Shown here: positions 22,830 to 36,945 of the stretch, piece after piece
Numbering within the stretch: position 1 is the stretch's first letter
How the letters are laid out: every line of letters begins with the position of its first letter
NCBI GenBank assembly: GCA_021234155.1
Contig: JAJEKV010000055.1
Location: forward strand, 415,001 to 479,000
Length of the DNA: 64,000 nt
Direction: 5' to 3'
DNA from: Isoetes taiwanensis
Lineage: Eukaryota; Streptophyta; Lycopodiopsida; Isoetales; Isoetaceae
Notes under the pieces: model-generated
The model's database searches: none
The model's input: only the letters and a program-made list of their open reading frames with translations
What the model was told of the DNA's origin: nothing
Position numbers and translations under genes: made by a program

Positions 22830-23698
22830 TTCATAAAGTGGTCAATATGGGTTGATAGACACATCGCCTTTTGCTCCTTTTTTGGCTTACGTTGTGGTAA
22901 TGGGCCTGCAGCCGCTCGGGGAATTTGTTGGAGGGTAAGAGATGATGGTTCGCCGGATGGAACGTCGGCAGGAGCAAAGATGCGTCGCGGTGGACACATG
23001 AGGCCGATCGTGGATACCGCGGGAGTACACGGACGCTTGCTTCCTTTGGCAAGCCGGGATCCGGCTACAGAGCAAGTCAAAACGCCCATTACAAGGAGCA
23101 CATCAACCCCGGTTGGCGGGGCCCGCAGCTCTACCTTCGTTCAGCCCAAAAAGCGGACTCATTGCCTCCATTACGACGGTGCCCACCCATCTTCGAGATC
23201 GAGGCGGGCGGTGGATTGGGGAGCCCCGCCAGATGTGCTCCTGTCGGTGTTGTCAAACGGGTGCCATTGAGGATGAGTCTCACACTTTCCGAGATGCCCA
23301 AAGATTCATCCGATCCGGCCGATATCGTTCCCCTTTAATGCGGTAGGACTTGCCCCTACATTTGCCGATGAACACACCGGCCAAGTGCTCTCGGGTCGCA
23401 TACATCGGGAGGGCATCGAATCATGCGAGCCCACCTTTGCCCACGCCCCGTTGTCCACGATCCGTGCACTACGTGCACGGTACATGAGTGTATATATTTG
23501 TGTGTTTTTGCATTTTGTATATTGGGGGGTGCTTTGTCATAGGCTGATTGTTTGCCACGGTTTTTCCCTCGAAAATCCTTCGGGGCGGGGGTTTTTTAAT
23601 CCGGGTAGTAATCCGCTTGCTGCTCTTTTGTATTGGGTCCCATAGACCGATTGGTCTCCGTGGACGATAAAAATACCTTCCTTCCTTCCTTCCTTCCT
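22830..23698 (+). mobile_element. LINE 3' remnant with ORF2 C-terminal zinc motif (copy B)
   Basis: The plus-strand frame at 23113-23346 contains HLRDRGGRW and CSCRCCQTGAIEDESHTF, matching the ORF2 end in copy A. The 3' module follows: a T-rich hairpin region (about 23560-23605), GGTCTCCGTGGACGATAAAA (about 23652-23671) and a CCTT/TTCC simple-repeat tail to about 23698. GC content is well above the surroundings. The left end is uncertain; the 16-mer GATAGACACATCGCCT is repeated at 22811 and 22855 near the possible start. Confidence 0.65.
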
Positions 23699-25372
23699 TA
23701 GCCCTTGCTTGCTGCAGACACCAAGGATAGATTGATATTTAATCAGCATGAGGTTTTAATATCCATGAATCTCAGCACATGTAGAGAGAAACTGTCTGTA
23801 TCATGATAGGAAAGGACTAACGTTATACAGCCACTATGGTACAAAAAAGTTTTCCAAAGGGAAGGCTCCAGGAGCTTTTGCCTTGCCTTGAATATATTTT
23901 GCCTATACGCTATCCTGAACTGCATAATGCTATAACTACAAAAGCAAAACATGGATGTCTTGAGCTCATACGAATTGAAAACATCCTTCTTAAATGGTCC
24001 ATTGAAACAACTTCAGTCACCACAATGTTTTATTTTCTGATTCAATTTGCATGGCATGTTAGAATAAAAAGTGTTCTACTTACACCATGCATGAGGTTTG
24101 CTTTAGAACAGCTGAAATAATATGCCATAACAACTTCAATGAGAGATCTTTATCCATTTGATCATGTCTTAAGCAATCGCTCTTTATGCAAATAAATAAA
24201 CTACCATATGTGTAATAAATGCATTTCTTCATCAAATTGTCTTACAAGGGACCATAAGTGATCAGAGCATTTGTCCCTGCTAGAAACAGAAACCTCGATC
24301 TGCAGCACCCACTCACAAAACTTTTCGTGAATAATGTTGGCTTTACAAGATTCTCAAAAACACACAGTCATAGCTTAAAATAACTAGCAAGCATTGAGGC
24401 CCCAACAAACGGCTCTATTGTCAAACGAAGGCCCTATTCTGCATTCAGTCTAGATCAACCTAGCAAAAGAAGCAAATGAGATAGGATTGACACATTCAAA
24501 AGCAGAAAATAACTTTAGGAGACAAAGCTTCTCATTCTTGTCGATGGCACTATATCACCAATGCTAAAGGGTTCTGCACTGACCCATTCTTGCCGATGGC
24601 ACTATATCACAAATGCTAAAGGGTTCTGCACCGACCCATGTCCAAGGAACATACATATTAGCACTAAGAATTGGGCATGAAAATGTTGGCAAATCCGACA
24701 ACATATTTTAGATGCATGCAACTTCATCCATAGATTCCTCAAATGGATCCACGGGAATACACAGTCAAAGAAAATTAGTTGGCCAGATTGGAAGGATTTG
24801 AAGGCAATGGTTAGGGCCACGAGCGGACGAAGGAATTACCTGGATTTTCCATAGGTTTTCTATTTTTCCTAACCGTGAATTCCTAAATTAGTAGATCTAA
24901 TGGTTAAAATAAAATTAAACTGACGTGACATGACACGTGGCATAGCTAGAATTGCAGCAAAGTGTGCACCTCGGGTTAGGCAACCCTGCTATAAAAAAAA
25001 AAATAAGTAAAAATAATAGATCGATGATATTCCACGTGGAATGGCATAGTACCACTTCCATCTTCTGTTTTTGCACCCACTTTGTTTACTAAACATGGTA
25101 CTTTGTCATATGCAGCACATAATAGCTAAAACGATCGTAGGAAAAAATGAGATTCCTGTTGTCATTAATGGGATTTATAATACAGTTTGCAAATTACATT
25201 TGACATGTGCATTTTCGTGACACAAACTAGATCAGGAAAACAAAAAGAGACCCCCTTTCAATATACAACTGAACTCACCCGAGTTCTTTCATCTTTCAGA
25301 GATACTATGACACACTATGAACAAAAGAATTGTTAGTACTTTGTACACAGTCCGTAATAATTATTGCAATGA
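23699..25372. other. Intergenic DNA downstream of TAF1
   Basis: It contains a two-unit tandem repeat of about 56 bp (GGCACTATATCAC.AATGCTAAAGGGTTCTGCAC at about 24545 and 24597). The 3' untranslated region of TAF1 should begin at 25372 on the minus strand; I see no strong polyadenylation signal that I would assign. Confidence 0.5.
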
Positions 25373-28300
25373 TCAATGTGTCCTTGAACTTCTCCTGTCG
25401 ACTGACTTAGATGGAGCACGTTGACCAAACTCATCTATGTCGAGCAAAGATTCTGCAGCACTTAGCTCTGTGTGCTTTTGATTAAGTAGGCTATCACACA
25501 AAGCAAGTAGCTGATCTGCTAGCGGTGGTATTCCAGGATGCCGACCTTCATTATACAAATGAGCATTTACAGCAATTTGTTGCACATCTTTACGGAAGTC
25601 AGAACGGCTCTTGTATGTTAGTTTTCGCACATTGTCTCTGATTGTTGAAAGGTCCATGGGATGGGTCACATAAAGACGATAATCCGGTGCTTCTTTCTTT
25701 GTTACAGGTCTTTGAAACAGAAAATGTATGTCCGCTTTTTTTAGGTCTTCTGTAATGCTTTCCAATATATTGCTGAGTTCAACCTGAAACGTAAACAATT
25801 ATTACTACTCCTTTATCACCACTCCCATCAAAGAGTTGCAAGAGAAACTGCAAAAAGTACTTACTTCACCACCACCTCGTTTCCGCTGACGTTTCGAATG
25901 TACAGAATTGTTTCCTCCAAGATCCATGTGGCTGCGCCTCTTCATTGCACTTTGACTTTGTGCTTCTACCAGCTGCGTGTCATCGTATGTCTTCTTTGAA
26001 GGGCCTGTAATTACAATTCCACGATGTCTTGAAGATTTGGAGAACTCTCCAACTACTTCCTGCTCTAAATAATCAAACCTCCTCTGGTCCCTTTGTCTAC
26101 GTTCCTCTTCAGCTTTCCATCTCTCTCTCTCTTCCTGCAACCTAAGAACCTGCAAATGTTGTTCATATTCTTCTTCCTTTCTCCGTTCCTCTTCCTCCCT
26201 CCGTTTTGCCATTTTTTCCTCTCTTAATCTCTGTTTATCTCGAACCCATTGTAACTTATTTTCTACCACAAGTTCCTGCCTTGTCTCCACAAAGATGTCA
26301 ACACGATCATTCCTATCCATTTCAGGCCTGCTATCCCACTGCCATTCCTCCCCCCTCTGGTGTTCCATGCCCTGGACACCATTTCTTTCCCAGCTCTCTC
26401 TTTGATGCTCCTCTTTTACAGAAACCACTTGTGAATCGCCTTGGTTTATTGCTGCTGCTCCCAAAAAGTGACCTTTTATTTCAACCCTGCTTTCTTCAAC
26501 AGGTTCTTCATTCTTGACTGATGTCTCCAATTTTCGGGTTTTAATCTTGATTTTCTTTATAATAGAACTACTAGCAGCATTGACTTTTAACTCTTTACGG
26601 ACTTCCACATGTGCCTCTTCTTTTCTTGGCTGCTCGATATTTTTGTTAACCTTCACCGACATGTCTGGGTTTGTTGGAATCTTTATTCGAAAAGAAGTAA
26701 TCTTCGATGGATTTGGGTCATTCTTTTTTATTTTTATTTTTGGCACAACCGTTTGTACCTCCTCTTTTTTCTTTTGAGAGTCGTCTGGAATCTTTTTCTT
26801 GATAGTGATTTTGGGTATTGGTTGACGGAAAGCTTCCACAGCCAAAATGTTCCGATGTGCATTGGCATTTATGTTTGAGACTGCGTCTTCACGGTACATA
26901 AGGCATTTCTTCTTATTAGTACGCATGTGCCCTATCTGTAAAGATATGTTAGAATATGATGTTCGTCAATAATCATATGATAAAAAACAATTACTTCCAC
27001 AAACCTGTCCACATGCACCACAAATCACTTGTAACCCATCCTTGCCTGCTTTGCTCGTGTCTTTACTGAACTTACTCAACTGTATGAGATTTGTAGCTCT
27101 TATTAACACATTACATAGCAAAGGATATTTCAAAAACTAGCAAAGTAACCACCTTAGATTTTGCAAGGTCCTTTCCAGTGCCAATCTGCTTATTGTCCTT
27201 TTTTGGTAACCATGACTTCATCTCTTTTCCCTCACCAGTCCCATTTGAAGTGCTTGGCTTGCTCAATTTAGCTTTGCTCTTCTCCAAATAACGGGCAACC
27301 TATACCAGGAAGTGCTCAGGGAAGTAACGTAATAACTATATGTAACCATGTCAAATACCTCAACTGGATCCTTGATAATTATTGTCTCCAATTTACCATC
27401 GATACGGCGTTTTACTTTGAGAAACTTTCTCTTGGGCTGTCCTATTTTTGGCTGATGATCCCTGGACTCCTGTGCCTCAGCAGAAGCTGGAACGCTTTTC
27501 TTCTTCTTATCCTCCTCTGGTTCATCATCTGCAAATAAGCTTCACATTAGTGAATCATTTGATGCGAAAGTCGTATTAATTGCTCCAGATGTGAAAATAA
27601 CTCCTCAAATGATCACCTTCCATTAGCATACGATGAAGTTCAGCAGCTTCTGCTGCCTCATCCTCCAAATCTTCCTCCTTCTGGGCTTCTAGAGCACGCC
27701 TGCGTGCTCCTAATCCTCTAACAATTTCCTTCTTTGCCCTCTTTGATGAATCGTCACCACCATCAATTTCCTCTGCTTCAAGAAGATTTTCAAGATCACC
27801 AGCAAAGGTGTCCAAGTCCCCACTTGCATCCTCATTGTCTGACTCTTCATCATCAGCTGCTGATAGACTCTGAACCTGGCGATCCCATATTTCCTGGCAC
27901 TTTTCTCGTGCCTGCTGCTGCAACTGCAAATATGACATGCGCTGACCTCGAGCAAATTTTGTAAGTGCTGCTACTCCAACCTTTACACCTGAAGCTGCAT
28001 GTTCACTAGATAGTTTCCTCACAAGTGCAATTCTATGCCATCTTGTTAGCTTCTCAATCTGTGCCTCTGGAACCCTGAACTTAAGTAATACCTGGCCATA
28101 AACAATGCAAGGCATTAAATACCTAACTGCAAAGAAAAAGATGTTAAAATACAGAGGCATAGATTGGCATATCTCCATAATTCCAGTGCATCCAGCATTG
28201 CATTATAGTCCACATAAGAAAACCCCACCAGGTGGCAGCCAGACATTTGCTAACAAGCAAAATACCTACATATTTGTTATTGCACCATCTTACTAGCCTG

Positions 28301-31300
28301 AGCTAATTCCATGCCTAAATATAATTGTCTTTGCAGAAAGATTGAGATCTCTCTAACAGTTCTACAGAACTCATAAATACATGCATCGAGCAGGTGAAGC
28401 AGAAAAACCTCACGAGCAGCATCCATGCTCAGACGTCGAAGATCTGCATCTGTGCCTGTCACGGCACCTCCACCACGAGCAACTGCTGCCTTTTTCTGGA
28501 CAACTGCTCCAGTAGTCGGCGGCCGAATTGGAACGCGTAAATAACTAAAGCCAAGCCCCCGACCAGATGGGTCTCCGGGACCAGTAATCTCCAAGCGCTC
28601 CAGCCAACCTCGCCCCTTTTGATTAGCATGACAAGTCAAAATCCAATCATGAAATTACTAGCTCCGCATTTGAAGTACAACACAGGCAAATCCACAACAC
28701 CTGCATTGTCGCAGAGACAAAATTTGAACTAAGATTCCAGGGAGTCAATTGTAATTCTCGCTCAATATGTGTGGCCGCAGCAAGAGTAATGGCTTCATCA
28801 GGAAGCTGATTCATAGCCGCACTTATTCCCGATGGTTGTGTTAGCTTATGCACCCCCATACGTTTCAGGTGATGCAATCCAGCTTGCATACTTTCATAGC
28901 TGCACACCTTCAGATATCAAACTTAAGTGAGCACCCTTTAATTTCAACCAAAAAGAAGAGGAACAGAACTGACATTTTCAGGAGTAACCATGCGCCTTAT
29001 TTCATCCTCCGATGGAATGCGGAAGTTCTTTCTCATGACCCAGCACAAGTCACCTCTTGTTTCTTCTCTCTGCAAAAGAGAGAGAGATCACATTAACCTA
29101 CTAACAAAAAAATGAAGTCTACCATTCTGTTATAAATATAAATATTTAAAAACGATTTATGCAAATAACAAAAAAGGTTAAGTCCATTATCTTGTTCTTG
29201 AGAAATAAAAAACAATCATGTGACAATCATATGACAACCAAGACATAACGACCATATTAACTTTGTTGACAAAATAGTTTCATCTATTTCTGTTCTTTTT
29301 AGTAGGAAAATAAAAAATCTTAAGCAAAAAATATCTATCTAACAGCCAAACAAAATAAGCATATTTACTTTACCACAAACTATTAGCATAGGCAGAATAC
29401 TATCTAAATGCAACTGTTTACAGAAGCACGGATCAGCATTGCCAAGAAAAGACTAGGCAATACTTAACTAAGTCAGATCATTGTTGCAATTATTGTCGGA
29501 TAGGGGATAATGGTCCTGTATCTTTATTGATAGGCAACTAACATAATAGATGGGAAAATAAATGAGAAGTATGAAGTGACTTTTTTGTGACACAAACTTC
29601 CACACAAAAAAAAAAAAGCAAAGTCTAATTGCAAATAGGTCTAATTTTCTTATCGACGAAATGCGTTTTGCTATTAAATCAGACACGGAAATTGGAGAAT
29701 GAATTACTAAGGATGTCTATGAATGCAGTCAAATCAGTCTCACTAACTACAATACCAACCTGAAGATCAGCACAATGCTTTAGACGCTTCCGAACAAAAC
29801 CTTCTGAAAGGGCAGGGAATTGAGCCATCAACTCATCAGCTCGCACACGGGGAGAAGAACCTGGCTTATTGTAGGCACGAAATTCACGATAAATGTAAGC
29901 AAGCAACCTGTTACCCAGATACGTCAAGACTACTTTTGAGGATGGTGCAATGACATCCATATGAGGTTCCTGCTCGTTGGAAAGTTGTCACGAGTTAATC
30001 AGACATATTACAGACCAGTAAATATAAAATTGGGCAATCCGGAAAAAAAAAAGAGCATACCTGCTGTCCTACCACGTGAATGCTGTCAATTCGCCTTAGT
30101 GATATCTTTCCCTTGGCTGATCGCACCAGTAGAAAATCAGTTGTTGCAACTTTATGAGGAAAGACAGGAGCTCTGTATAGATTTGTCTCAAGGCATGATT
30201 GTGTCTCGCCAGGGCGAATATTTCCAAGAAAAGGAGACTCTTCAGTAGGCTCTAGTGGGATCGTCACCCCAAGCCAAGAACCTCGTTCACTACGCAGAGT
30301 GCTTATAGTAGCATCCATTGGCGTCATTTTACGATAATAAGTTGAAAGCCGAGCCCCCATTCCTACATTGCTCAAGAGTAAGGGACGCTCTTCACAGTAC
30401 CTAAACCACTTCCCAATGTAAGTATTCCCATGGGATACTAAAAATCATGCATCATATAGAAGATAATTCAACACTTGACCTATGATCATCCCTCTTTTTA
30501 GATACCAAAGAAATGGAGCAGAAACATACTCCATAAGTGCAACATGGCCATCTTTAACTGACAGCTCGGACTTCTTTCTGAATGCCCCAGGTGGCTTGGT
30601 AGGTTTATTCTCCCCAGGTAACCTTTGTGCCCTTGGCCATGGGTGCACCTTCATCCGAACCAAATGGAGGACCGAATTTGGGGGAACCTTTTGTTCTGCA
30701 AAAGTCCTTCCGTCTTCCAATTCCTTCCCAGCATATAATACCTTTGTCTTCTCTGAGGCTTTTACATCTGCAACACCAATTGTGAGGAAAAAGGAGCAGC
30801 TGCAGTATTGAGTTCAATTCAGGAAATAGTGCATCTCTACTTTTAGACTTATTAGTACTTACTGATACTGATAAAATGTGAAAACCAGGCAAAAATAATG
30901 CACAACGTTAACTGAAATAAATCCTACAGTGAAGTGATCTCACATTGTAATTTTTTGACATGAGACAATTATGAAAAGGTGTTAGGCTATAAAGGAGGGG
31001 AAAAATAAGCTTTTACTACTTTTCTGTCTACAATTATTAAAGGGTCTTAGGCTAGAAAGGAGGGCAAAAATGAGTTTTTACTATTTTCCTGTTTGACATT
31101 ACACAAATGCTTTTGAAATACACCAAGTTCTTAATGGCTCGCCCAAAAAAGGGATCAAAGATAATAACAGCCCCTAAAACAGCAGTTTTCTGACTAGGTA
31201 TCAATAACAAGAAACAATCAAAATGCTAGAAATTACCTCCAAGCTTTTTGGCAACCTTGGCTTTAAATGTCTCCAGCGTTTCAGATGCATCAACATGGAT

Positions 31301-34300
31301 CTTGCTATTTTTACCACCTAGAGTTTTCAATATTACTTTCATAGGTCCTCTGTCAGCAAGTATACCCTGCTCCTTCGCAGCAACCTCATTATGATGAGGA
31401 AACCAGACAGCTCTTGGACGATGAAAATTTGCAAGATCCTTGCTGTCAAAGCATAAATAGATAACATAATAAAATAAGTCAATATGCCCGGCAGAAAAAG
31501 CATAATGCCTCAAAATAAACTTATCAGAGCACATTACACTTACTTTGATAACTTTGGCTTCATAGTTTGAAGCTTCAGAGCAGGTATTGAATGCATAACT
31601 TTTATGCCATGGACAGCACGCTTCTTTGAGTGTGACTTTTGCTGCTGAAGCACTTTCTTGACGGTATAATATTTGTCATTTGATATATTGAAGCGTGCAA
31701 CAGAAGATGGGTGGTTCACAGATTCCCAAGGTTCAGATGCCCCAACTTTTCCTTGGGCTGTCAAGACCATAGATGCGGCGCGAGCACGCAGGCCCTGACC
31801 TTCCTTATTGTCAGGAATCTCAAACACCATTTGAGAATCCTGGAAGTCAAAAATAATCTTAGACCTACAAGCCGAATGTTCAAGCTCCTCTGGATCCCAT
31901 ATAATATTCTCTAGCCAAGATCCACTAAAGAGCTCATTGTTCTTCTGAGTGGATTTAAGATTAAGCTTATCCAACCGACGTATGACGTCATTGGCTTTCT
32001 GAGATAAGCAAGCCTCTTGACTGGCATTATTTTCAAACCTACAAGCACTTAACCTGAGCATCTGTGGATGACTACAAATGCGGGTGTTATTTTCCACCTT
32101 CTCACTATAGGAATGACCCAAGCTTTCCACCAAAACATTGAGTCCACTATTATAATCATGAAAACTACATTGCCTTCCGGAATTGCCTTCCAGAAGATCT
32201 TCTTCCATTGGCAGTGCCTTAAATTCAGCTTGTTCCTCATGAGCAGTAGAGCAAGAAGGGCTCTTCTCATCTTCTTCACCTTCGCACTTGGACATTGGAA
32301 ATGGTTGCTTATCCCATAATATAAACTTTTCCCATTCTGATTGATGTATTTGATCATAATTTGCTTGAATTTCACATTTGTTACAAGATTGTGTGTCATT
32401 CCAGCTCTCTTTCATACACAAGTCAGGGACAAACTTAACCCTTCTTTTCCCTTCTCCACGGCCATGTATACTATCCTTTACTCTACAAGTCTCCTGATCT
32501 GACTCATCTGTCGCAGATTCATCATCTGATCCTGTTTCTGGAGCACAAAGAAAGGCACTGGCTCGTATAGGTCTGTTTTTTAGTGTATCCCAATCATCTT
32601 CTTCTGATACAATATTCCCACCTACATCTGCGATTATAAAAAAGGTGTTCATATGAAGCCATTAGATGGTATAAACAGCAACTCCATATCCTAAAATGGC
32701 ATGAATTGGAATTTGAACTGCCTGCACTATGATGAGATAGCTGTACTTGCAACAAATAGAAGAAATGAAGCAAAGTGAATGCTCAATATACGACATGGGC
32801 ACTCTCAACAATTTGGAGTTTTACCTCGAAAAGATGTTCGCTTTGACCATATTCTTCTATTTCCTAATATCCAAGAAGGCTCTTTAACTCCAAAGAGCTC
32901 AGAAAATCGCAACACTTCTTGCCCATCTACTTCGCAGAGAACTGGTAACTCAATCTCTCCATTATCCTCATCAGTACCATCAGAGAGCAAGCCTTCATCC
33001 TGCAATCAAAAAAAGAGAAAAGCGAGTACATAAATAATGTTTCATGTTCACCACTGATGAAGTTATTGATAACCGCCATATGTTTGGACAGAATCAGTAG
33101 CTGTACCACTTACATCAGAATCTTCAACACCCTCCATGTCATCATAACCATCAACTTCATCCAAAACTTCTTTAGAGTTTATTGTATCTGGAACTTCTTC
33201 TACTTCCATAGACACAACAATGGATGTTTCTGTATATATTATGAACATGTAACGACAATCCGTTTCAAAACTAGGAAATGTGTTGAGAAGCAGAAATACA
33301 TGTAAAGGATAGATCTACACCTGGCTCTGTTTTCTCAGCCTCATTCTCTTGATTGGGAGAAGATTTAGCTTCCTTTTCCAGTTCCTCTTCTTCATCATAG
33401 TTTTCCTCAGAGGTGGAGGTGGCAAGAATCGAATCACGGGCTAGTGCTGCCTGGGCATAAAACTGTTGATCCTCTGGAGCTATTTGCACCTCAGGTCCCT
33501 CATACTGCTCATCAATATCTTCGAAATCGACTGCATCATCTGCTTTTGTATCGTAATCTTAAATGTATAAAAGTGTGTTTGGTTAGCCAAATGAAAAACC
33601 AGATGGGCAAGACAAAATCATTTTCCTTATTTTTACACAGTATTGTAGCTATACACATTAATGTATGTTTAAAGGAACATTACAAGTTACATACTTTATC
33701 GTGGCTTTACCTTCTTCTCCAATGCCAGATAATCCTGCCTTCTTCCCCTTTGCTAGCTGCATGGATATATAACGTTCAAAAAACGCTCAGCTATTGCTTG
33801 CGAGTCAATGATAAAGACATAAGGTATTTTAACTATTTCAATGTAGACTATTTTTATGACCATGTTAAAACAAACTGAAGTTGGTGTTGCGGAAACAAAA
33901 CTATTGTTTCACAAACCTACTAGTACAAGCTTCAAATACTAGACTGTGTTTCTGCCGGAAAGAGGATCTTTTTTCAAGCTTGCTTTAAAATGCAATTAAG
34001 ATATTCAAACCACTGCACACACATAGACTTACCAAATAAAGCATCAGCAACTTCAGAGACAAAGCAGTCATACCTCAAGGTCAAACAAAGAAGTTCCCAA
34101 CTGTGTAGCCAATGCAGACAGGTGTTCCTTTGCATCCTGCAATTAAAATCAGTGCAATGTCATTTAAAATATGCGTTGAATGCTCTCAGGCTCATAAACA
34201 CATGTCTTGTGCACAATAACAAGGGGCAGAACAGAAGTCCAAAATTCAGAAGTCAATGTGTGTTATAGACAGAAATTAATATAATGGTTTTATGCTTCCA

Positions 34301-35169
34301 TAACAATTCAAGTGGCATGCAAATATTGGAATGAATGCTATACTATGTTTTGTGGTCAATTGGCAAAAACCAGGCACTTCACAAGATGGATGTTATGACG
34401 TGACTTAAACATGAGCATTTGTAAGGTAGATAAATGAGTTTTCTATACTAGCAGGTGATAGAAAAAACAAGAGGCAAACAGTTGTCTGGTGTTTAACTCC
34501 TCCCAGCATAAGATTAGCATGCTGAACAGTTAAAAGAAGGTCCTGGTTCTAGCATGCATGGAAATGAGCGAAAGTGAAAACAGGTCTCTGGTGTTTATAC
34601 GTAAAGTTAACCCAAACTAATGGGTTGAACTTAGTGATGTGAAAATAGGTATCTGCTATTTGTGTTTAGTGTTTATCCACATATCTCGAATGGCTCAAAG
34701 GACGAGTTTCATCCGCTTATATAACAGGTTAACAGTTGTGAATGTTCACATAAAAAGAATTTGATTTGACAAGTTCAATTGCCTTCTAGCAATTCAAGCT
34801 CCTGTAGGGGCAGTTCATATGATCGAGCACCGTCACACACCCTCAAATCTCATTAAAGGCGAGAAGCCATGTTCAATCTTCTGGCAATTAAAACTCCAAT
34901 CGATGCGAAGACAATCCAACAATCAAAACGTTAGGTTTCGGCACTCAGATGATGCCCCATACCTGGTCCATATATTCTTCATCCAGATCACCAGAATCAT
35001 CAACATTTCCAAACATGAAACCCAGCATGCGTCCTTTATCTTCTTCCTCCTCTTCATCTTCTTCGTTTTCTGCTGCTGCAGAAGGACCTCCCTCTTCTTC
35101 TTCTTCTTCCCCGCCATCAATATCACTGGCATCCGGGGCACCATTGCTACGGGGATGCACAGCAGCCAT
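25373..35169 (-). CDS. TAF1: TAF1, TFIID subunit 1 (TBP-associated factor, bromodomain protein)
   Basis: TAF1 is the scaffold subunit of nuclear TFIID and binds TBP, promoters and acetylated histones. I place 20 exons on the minus strand: 34963-35169, 34074-34136, 33711-33756, 33321-33557, 33114-33229, 32825-32999, 31544-32627, 31237-31442, 30530-30767, 30061-30400, 29760-29969, 28974-29069, 28701-28907, 28409-28615, 27617-28091, 27359-27528, 27153-27299, 27005-27079, 25865-26935, 25373-25783. All junctions are GT-AG, phases agree, and the total is 1,926 codons plus stop, near the size of known plant TAF1. In order: an acidic N-terminus ending GFMFGNVDDSGDLDEEYMD; a ubiquitin-like domain (about residues 677-752, MKVILKTLGG to VPPNSVLHLVR); the large DUF3591 core (about 790-1250); a zinc knuckle (about 1429-1445) with H-X7-C; a basic coiled coil (about 1640-1720); and a C-terminal bromodomain (about 1795-1890) with YVTHPMDLSTI and NAHLYN. 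The start is the ATG in CCATGGCTGCT. A weaker in-frame ATG lies 57 bp upstream. Confidence 0.95.
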
Positions 35170-36141
35170 GGTATGGGTTTGTGTGTGGAAGGCAGTCTCC
35201 AGGTGGGGCGTGCCGGACATAGCCAACCTCGCTCGGTCTCGTCAGTGAGGGCAAGGAGGGCAATTTATAGTAGATCATTTTATAGACTTAATTTGCCCAC
35301 TAAATTTTGCTGTTAGCAGAAATATTTTTGTCTATAGAGTTGTAGACTTGAGGGTGTGGATCTCTTGTGAGTAAATATTATCGAGTGAATTATTCGGTTG
35401 CCCTCATGGCAAACCCTAGGTGTATGGGATGAGGCATAGGCATATTCTATAAGATAATCTTTTTGGACGCTTGAGATGTTCCATGGATGCCATTAGAGCT
35501 ATGTCCCTCGTCGAATGGTGAGGACTGAGATATTTATTTTCTACCTATTGACTATGGATACTCGGGGAAGAATTTCTCAAGGATTTTTGTAGCCCAAGGA
35601 AAATCTGTTGAATCAATGTGAAGAATGAGCTTTAATTGGGTCTTTTTTATCCAAGAAAAAAAAAATTGGGGATCATTGACCCATTCAAAACATTGAATCT
35701 GAAGAATGAAGGCAGGTATCAAATCCACGATAAGTTCCAGCCATGCCCAAAGCACTCCTATTTCTACATATTGATCAAACTCTTAGCACTCACACAACCA
35801 ACACATAACTAGCATTAACATTAATTAACACAAACTATTACATCCAACAAATTTAAATTAAAATCCCCCTGAAACCCCCTTTGGTTTGGGTGCATATTCA
35901 CATGGGGGTAACTCTGGGCATCGAAAGATGTTGGATGGGCATATATGCCATTTATTCCTTTATCCAGACCGTACATAGCGATCCTCGTTTGTGGGGTATG
36001 CTTGTACAAGTTTTTGTATATGTATATTGAGGTTTTCAAAATACTATAAGGTTTGAGGGAATATACTGAATGGTCTTGATTTTATACATGTATTATATGA
36101 TTTTAGGGGCTCTTGCTGCCCTACGTCACCCCCCCGTGAAA
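35170..36141. other. Upstream region of TAF1
   Basis: It should contain the TAF1 promoter and 5' leader on the minus strand. I see no clear TATA box. The stretch to about 35240 is GC-richer than what follows. No other gene is evident. Confidence 0.45.
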
Positions 36142-36172
36142 CTAGTAAACATATGCCCGGCGTTGTCACACA
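36142..36172 (-). mobile_element. Helitron 3' terminus, decayed (minus strand)
   Basis: The minus strand ends ...CCGGGCATATGTTTACTAG followed by T, like the end at 11282. Only one arm of the terminal hairpin survives (GCCCGGC at 36155-36161); the other arm reads GTCACAC. The element would extend to the right. Confidence 0.45.
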
Positions 36173-36211
36173 TAGCCGAAGTTCACGTTAATCCAAGGAT
36201 GTACATGATCT

Positions 36212-36560
36212 AGATCTATGCTAATTGAAAGTGATTATAATAAGGTATCGAACGACCTTCACACATTCCAAAAGGATAGGTAAACACGTAACATGTAGAG
36301 GGTATATAATACATCAGACAGAATTATAAGAAAGTCATATGGCAAAGTTCAATACTCTTCAACCAACCTGCATTTGTTGTGTGCCTTCTTTAGCTGATAT
36401 CCAATATCACTATGTGACGACTCAAGAGAAGTAAAGATATCATTCTTAAGCACACCCAAAAGAAGATGCATTGTGCTAATCGAAGGTGACTATAGTAAGG
36501 TATCGAACGAACTTCACACATTCCAAAAGGATAGCTAAACATGTAACATGCAGAGGGTAG
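36212..36560. repeat. Direct repeat, two units of about 90 bp
   Basis: The block GTATCGAACGA.CTTCACACA followed by TTCCAAAAGGATAG.TAAACA occurs at about 36245-36290 and again at about 36501-36543 in the same orientation. No coding signal is visible. Confidence 0.7.
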
Positions 36561-36762
36561 CATGCCAGCATTCATGCCTACATCAGGTTGCTGAAGAGCT
36601 ACTTGAACATGAAATTCAACACTGTCAATAACGAATCTTATGACTTCTCTATATTAGAAACAACAAAATCTTTAGTCAAATATGCAACATTGTTCCTTTT
36701 CCTTTTGCTCCAGCTGTAGATGACCTCTAAAGCTTAAAAACCTTAGTCACTAACGAATGACC

Positions 36763-36945
36763 CTAACCATGTATGATTAGAGTAGATAGATTAGATCTTT
36801 ACTCTGTTATTACAGTTCATTGGATGATATTGTATTGCTCTGTGCGCACCTCTTGTATATTGGGAAGGGGGGTAGAGACCCAGAGCCTTTGTAGATGATG
36901 TTCCTAGATAGCCTCATTAGTACCCAATAAATGCGGCATGTGCAT
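36763..36945 (+). repeat. gypsy LTR fragment, copy 6
   Basis: It matches the middle of the gypsy LTR seen at 53182-54701 (reverse-complemented): ACCATGTATG, GTAGATAGATTAGAT, TTGGGAAGGGGGGTAGAGAC, GATGATGTTCCTAGATAGC. Both ends are missing. Confidence 0.65.

Noticed and set aside
26206..26878. Plus-strand open frames of 87-103 codons
   Set aside because: They lie antisense to TAF1 exon 19, which has clear conserved protein sequence, and they show no known motif.
34819..35316. Plus-strand 165-codon frame
   Set aside because: It is antisense to TAF1 exon 1; the serine/phenylalanine runs are the complement of the acidic GAA/GAG repeats.
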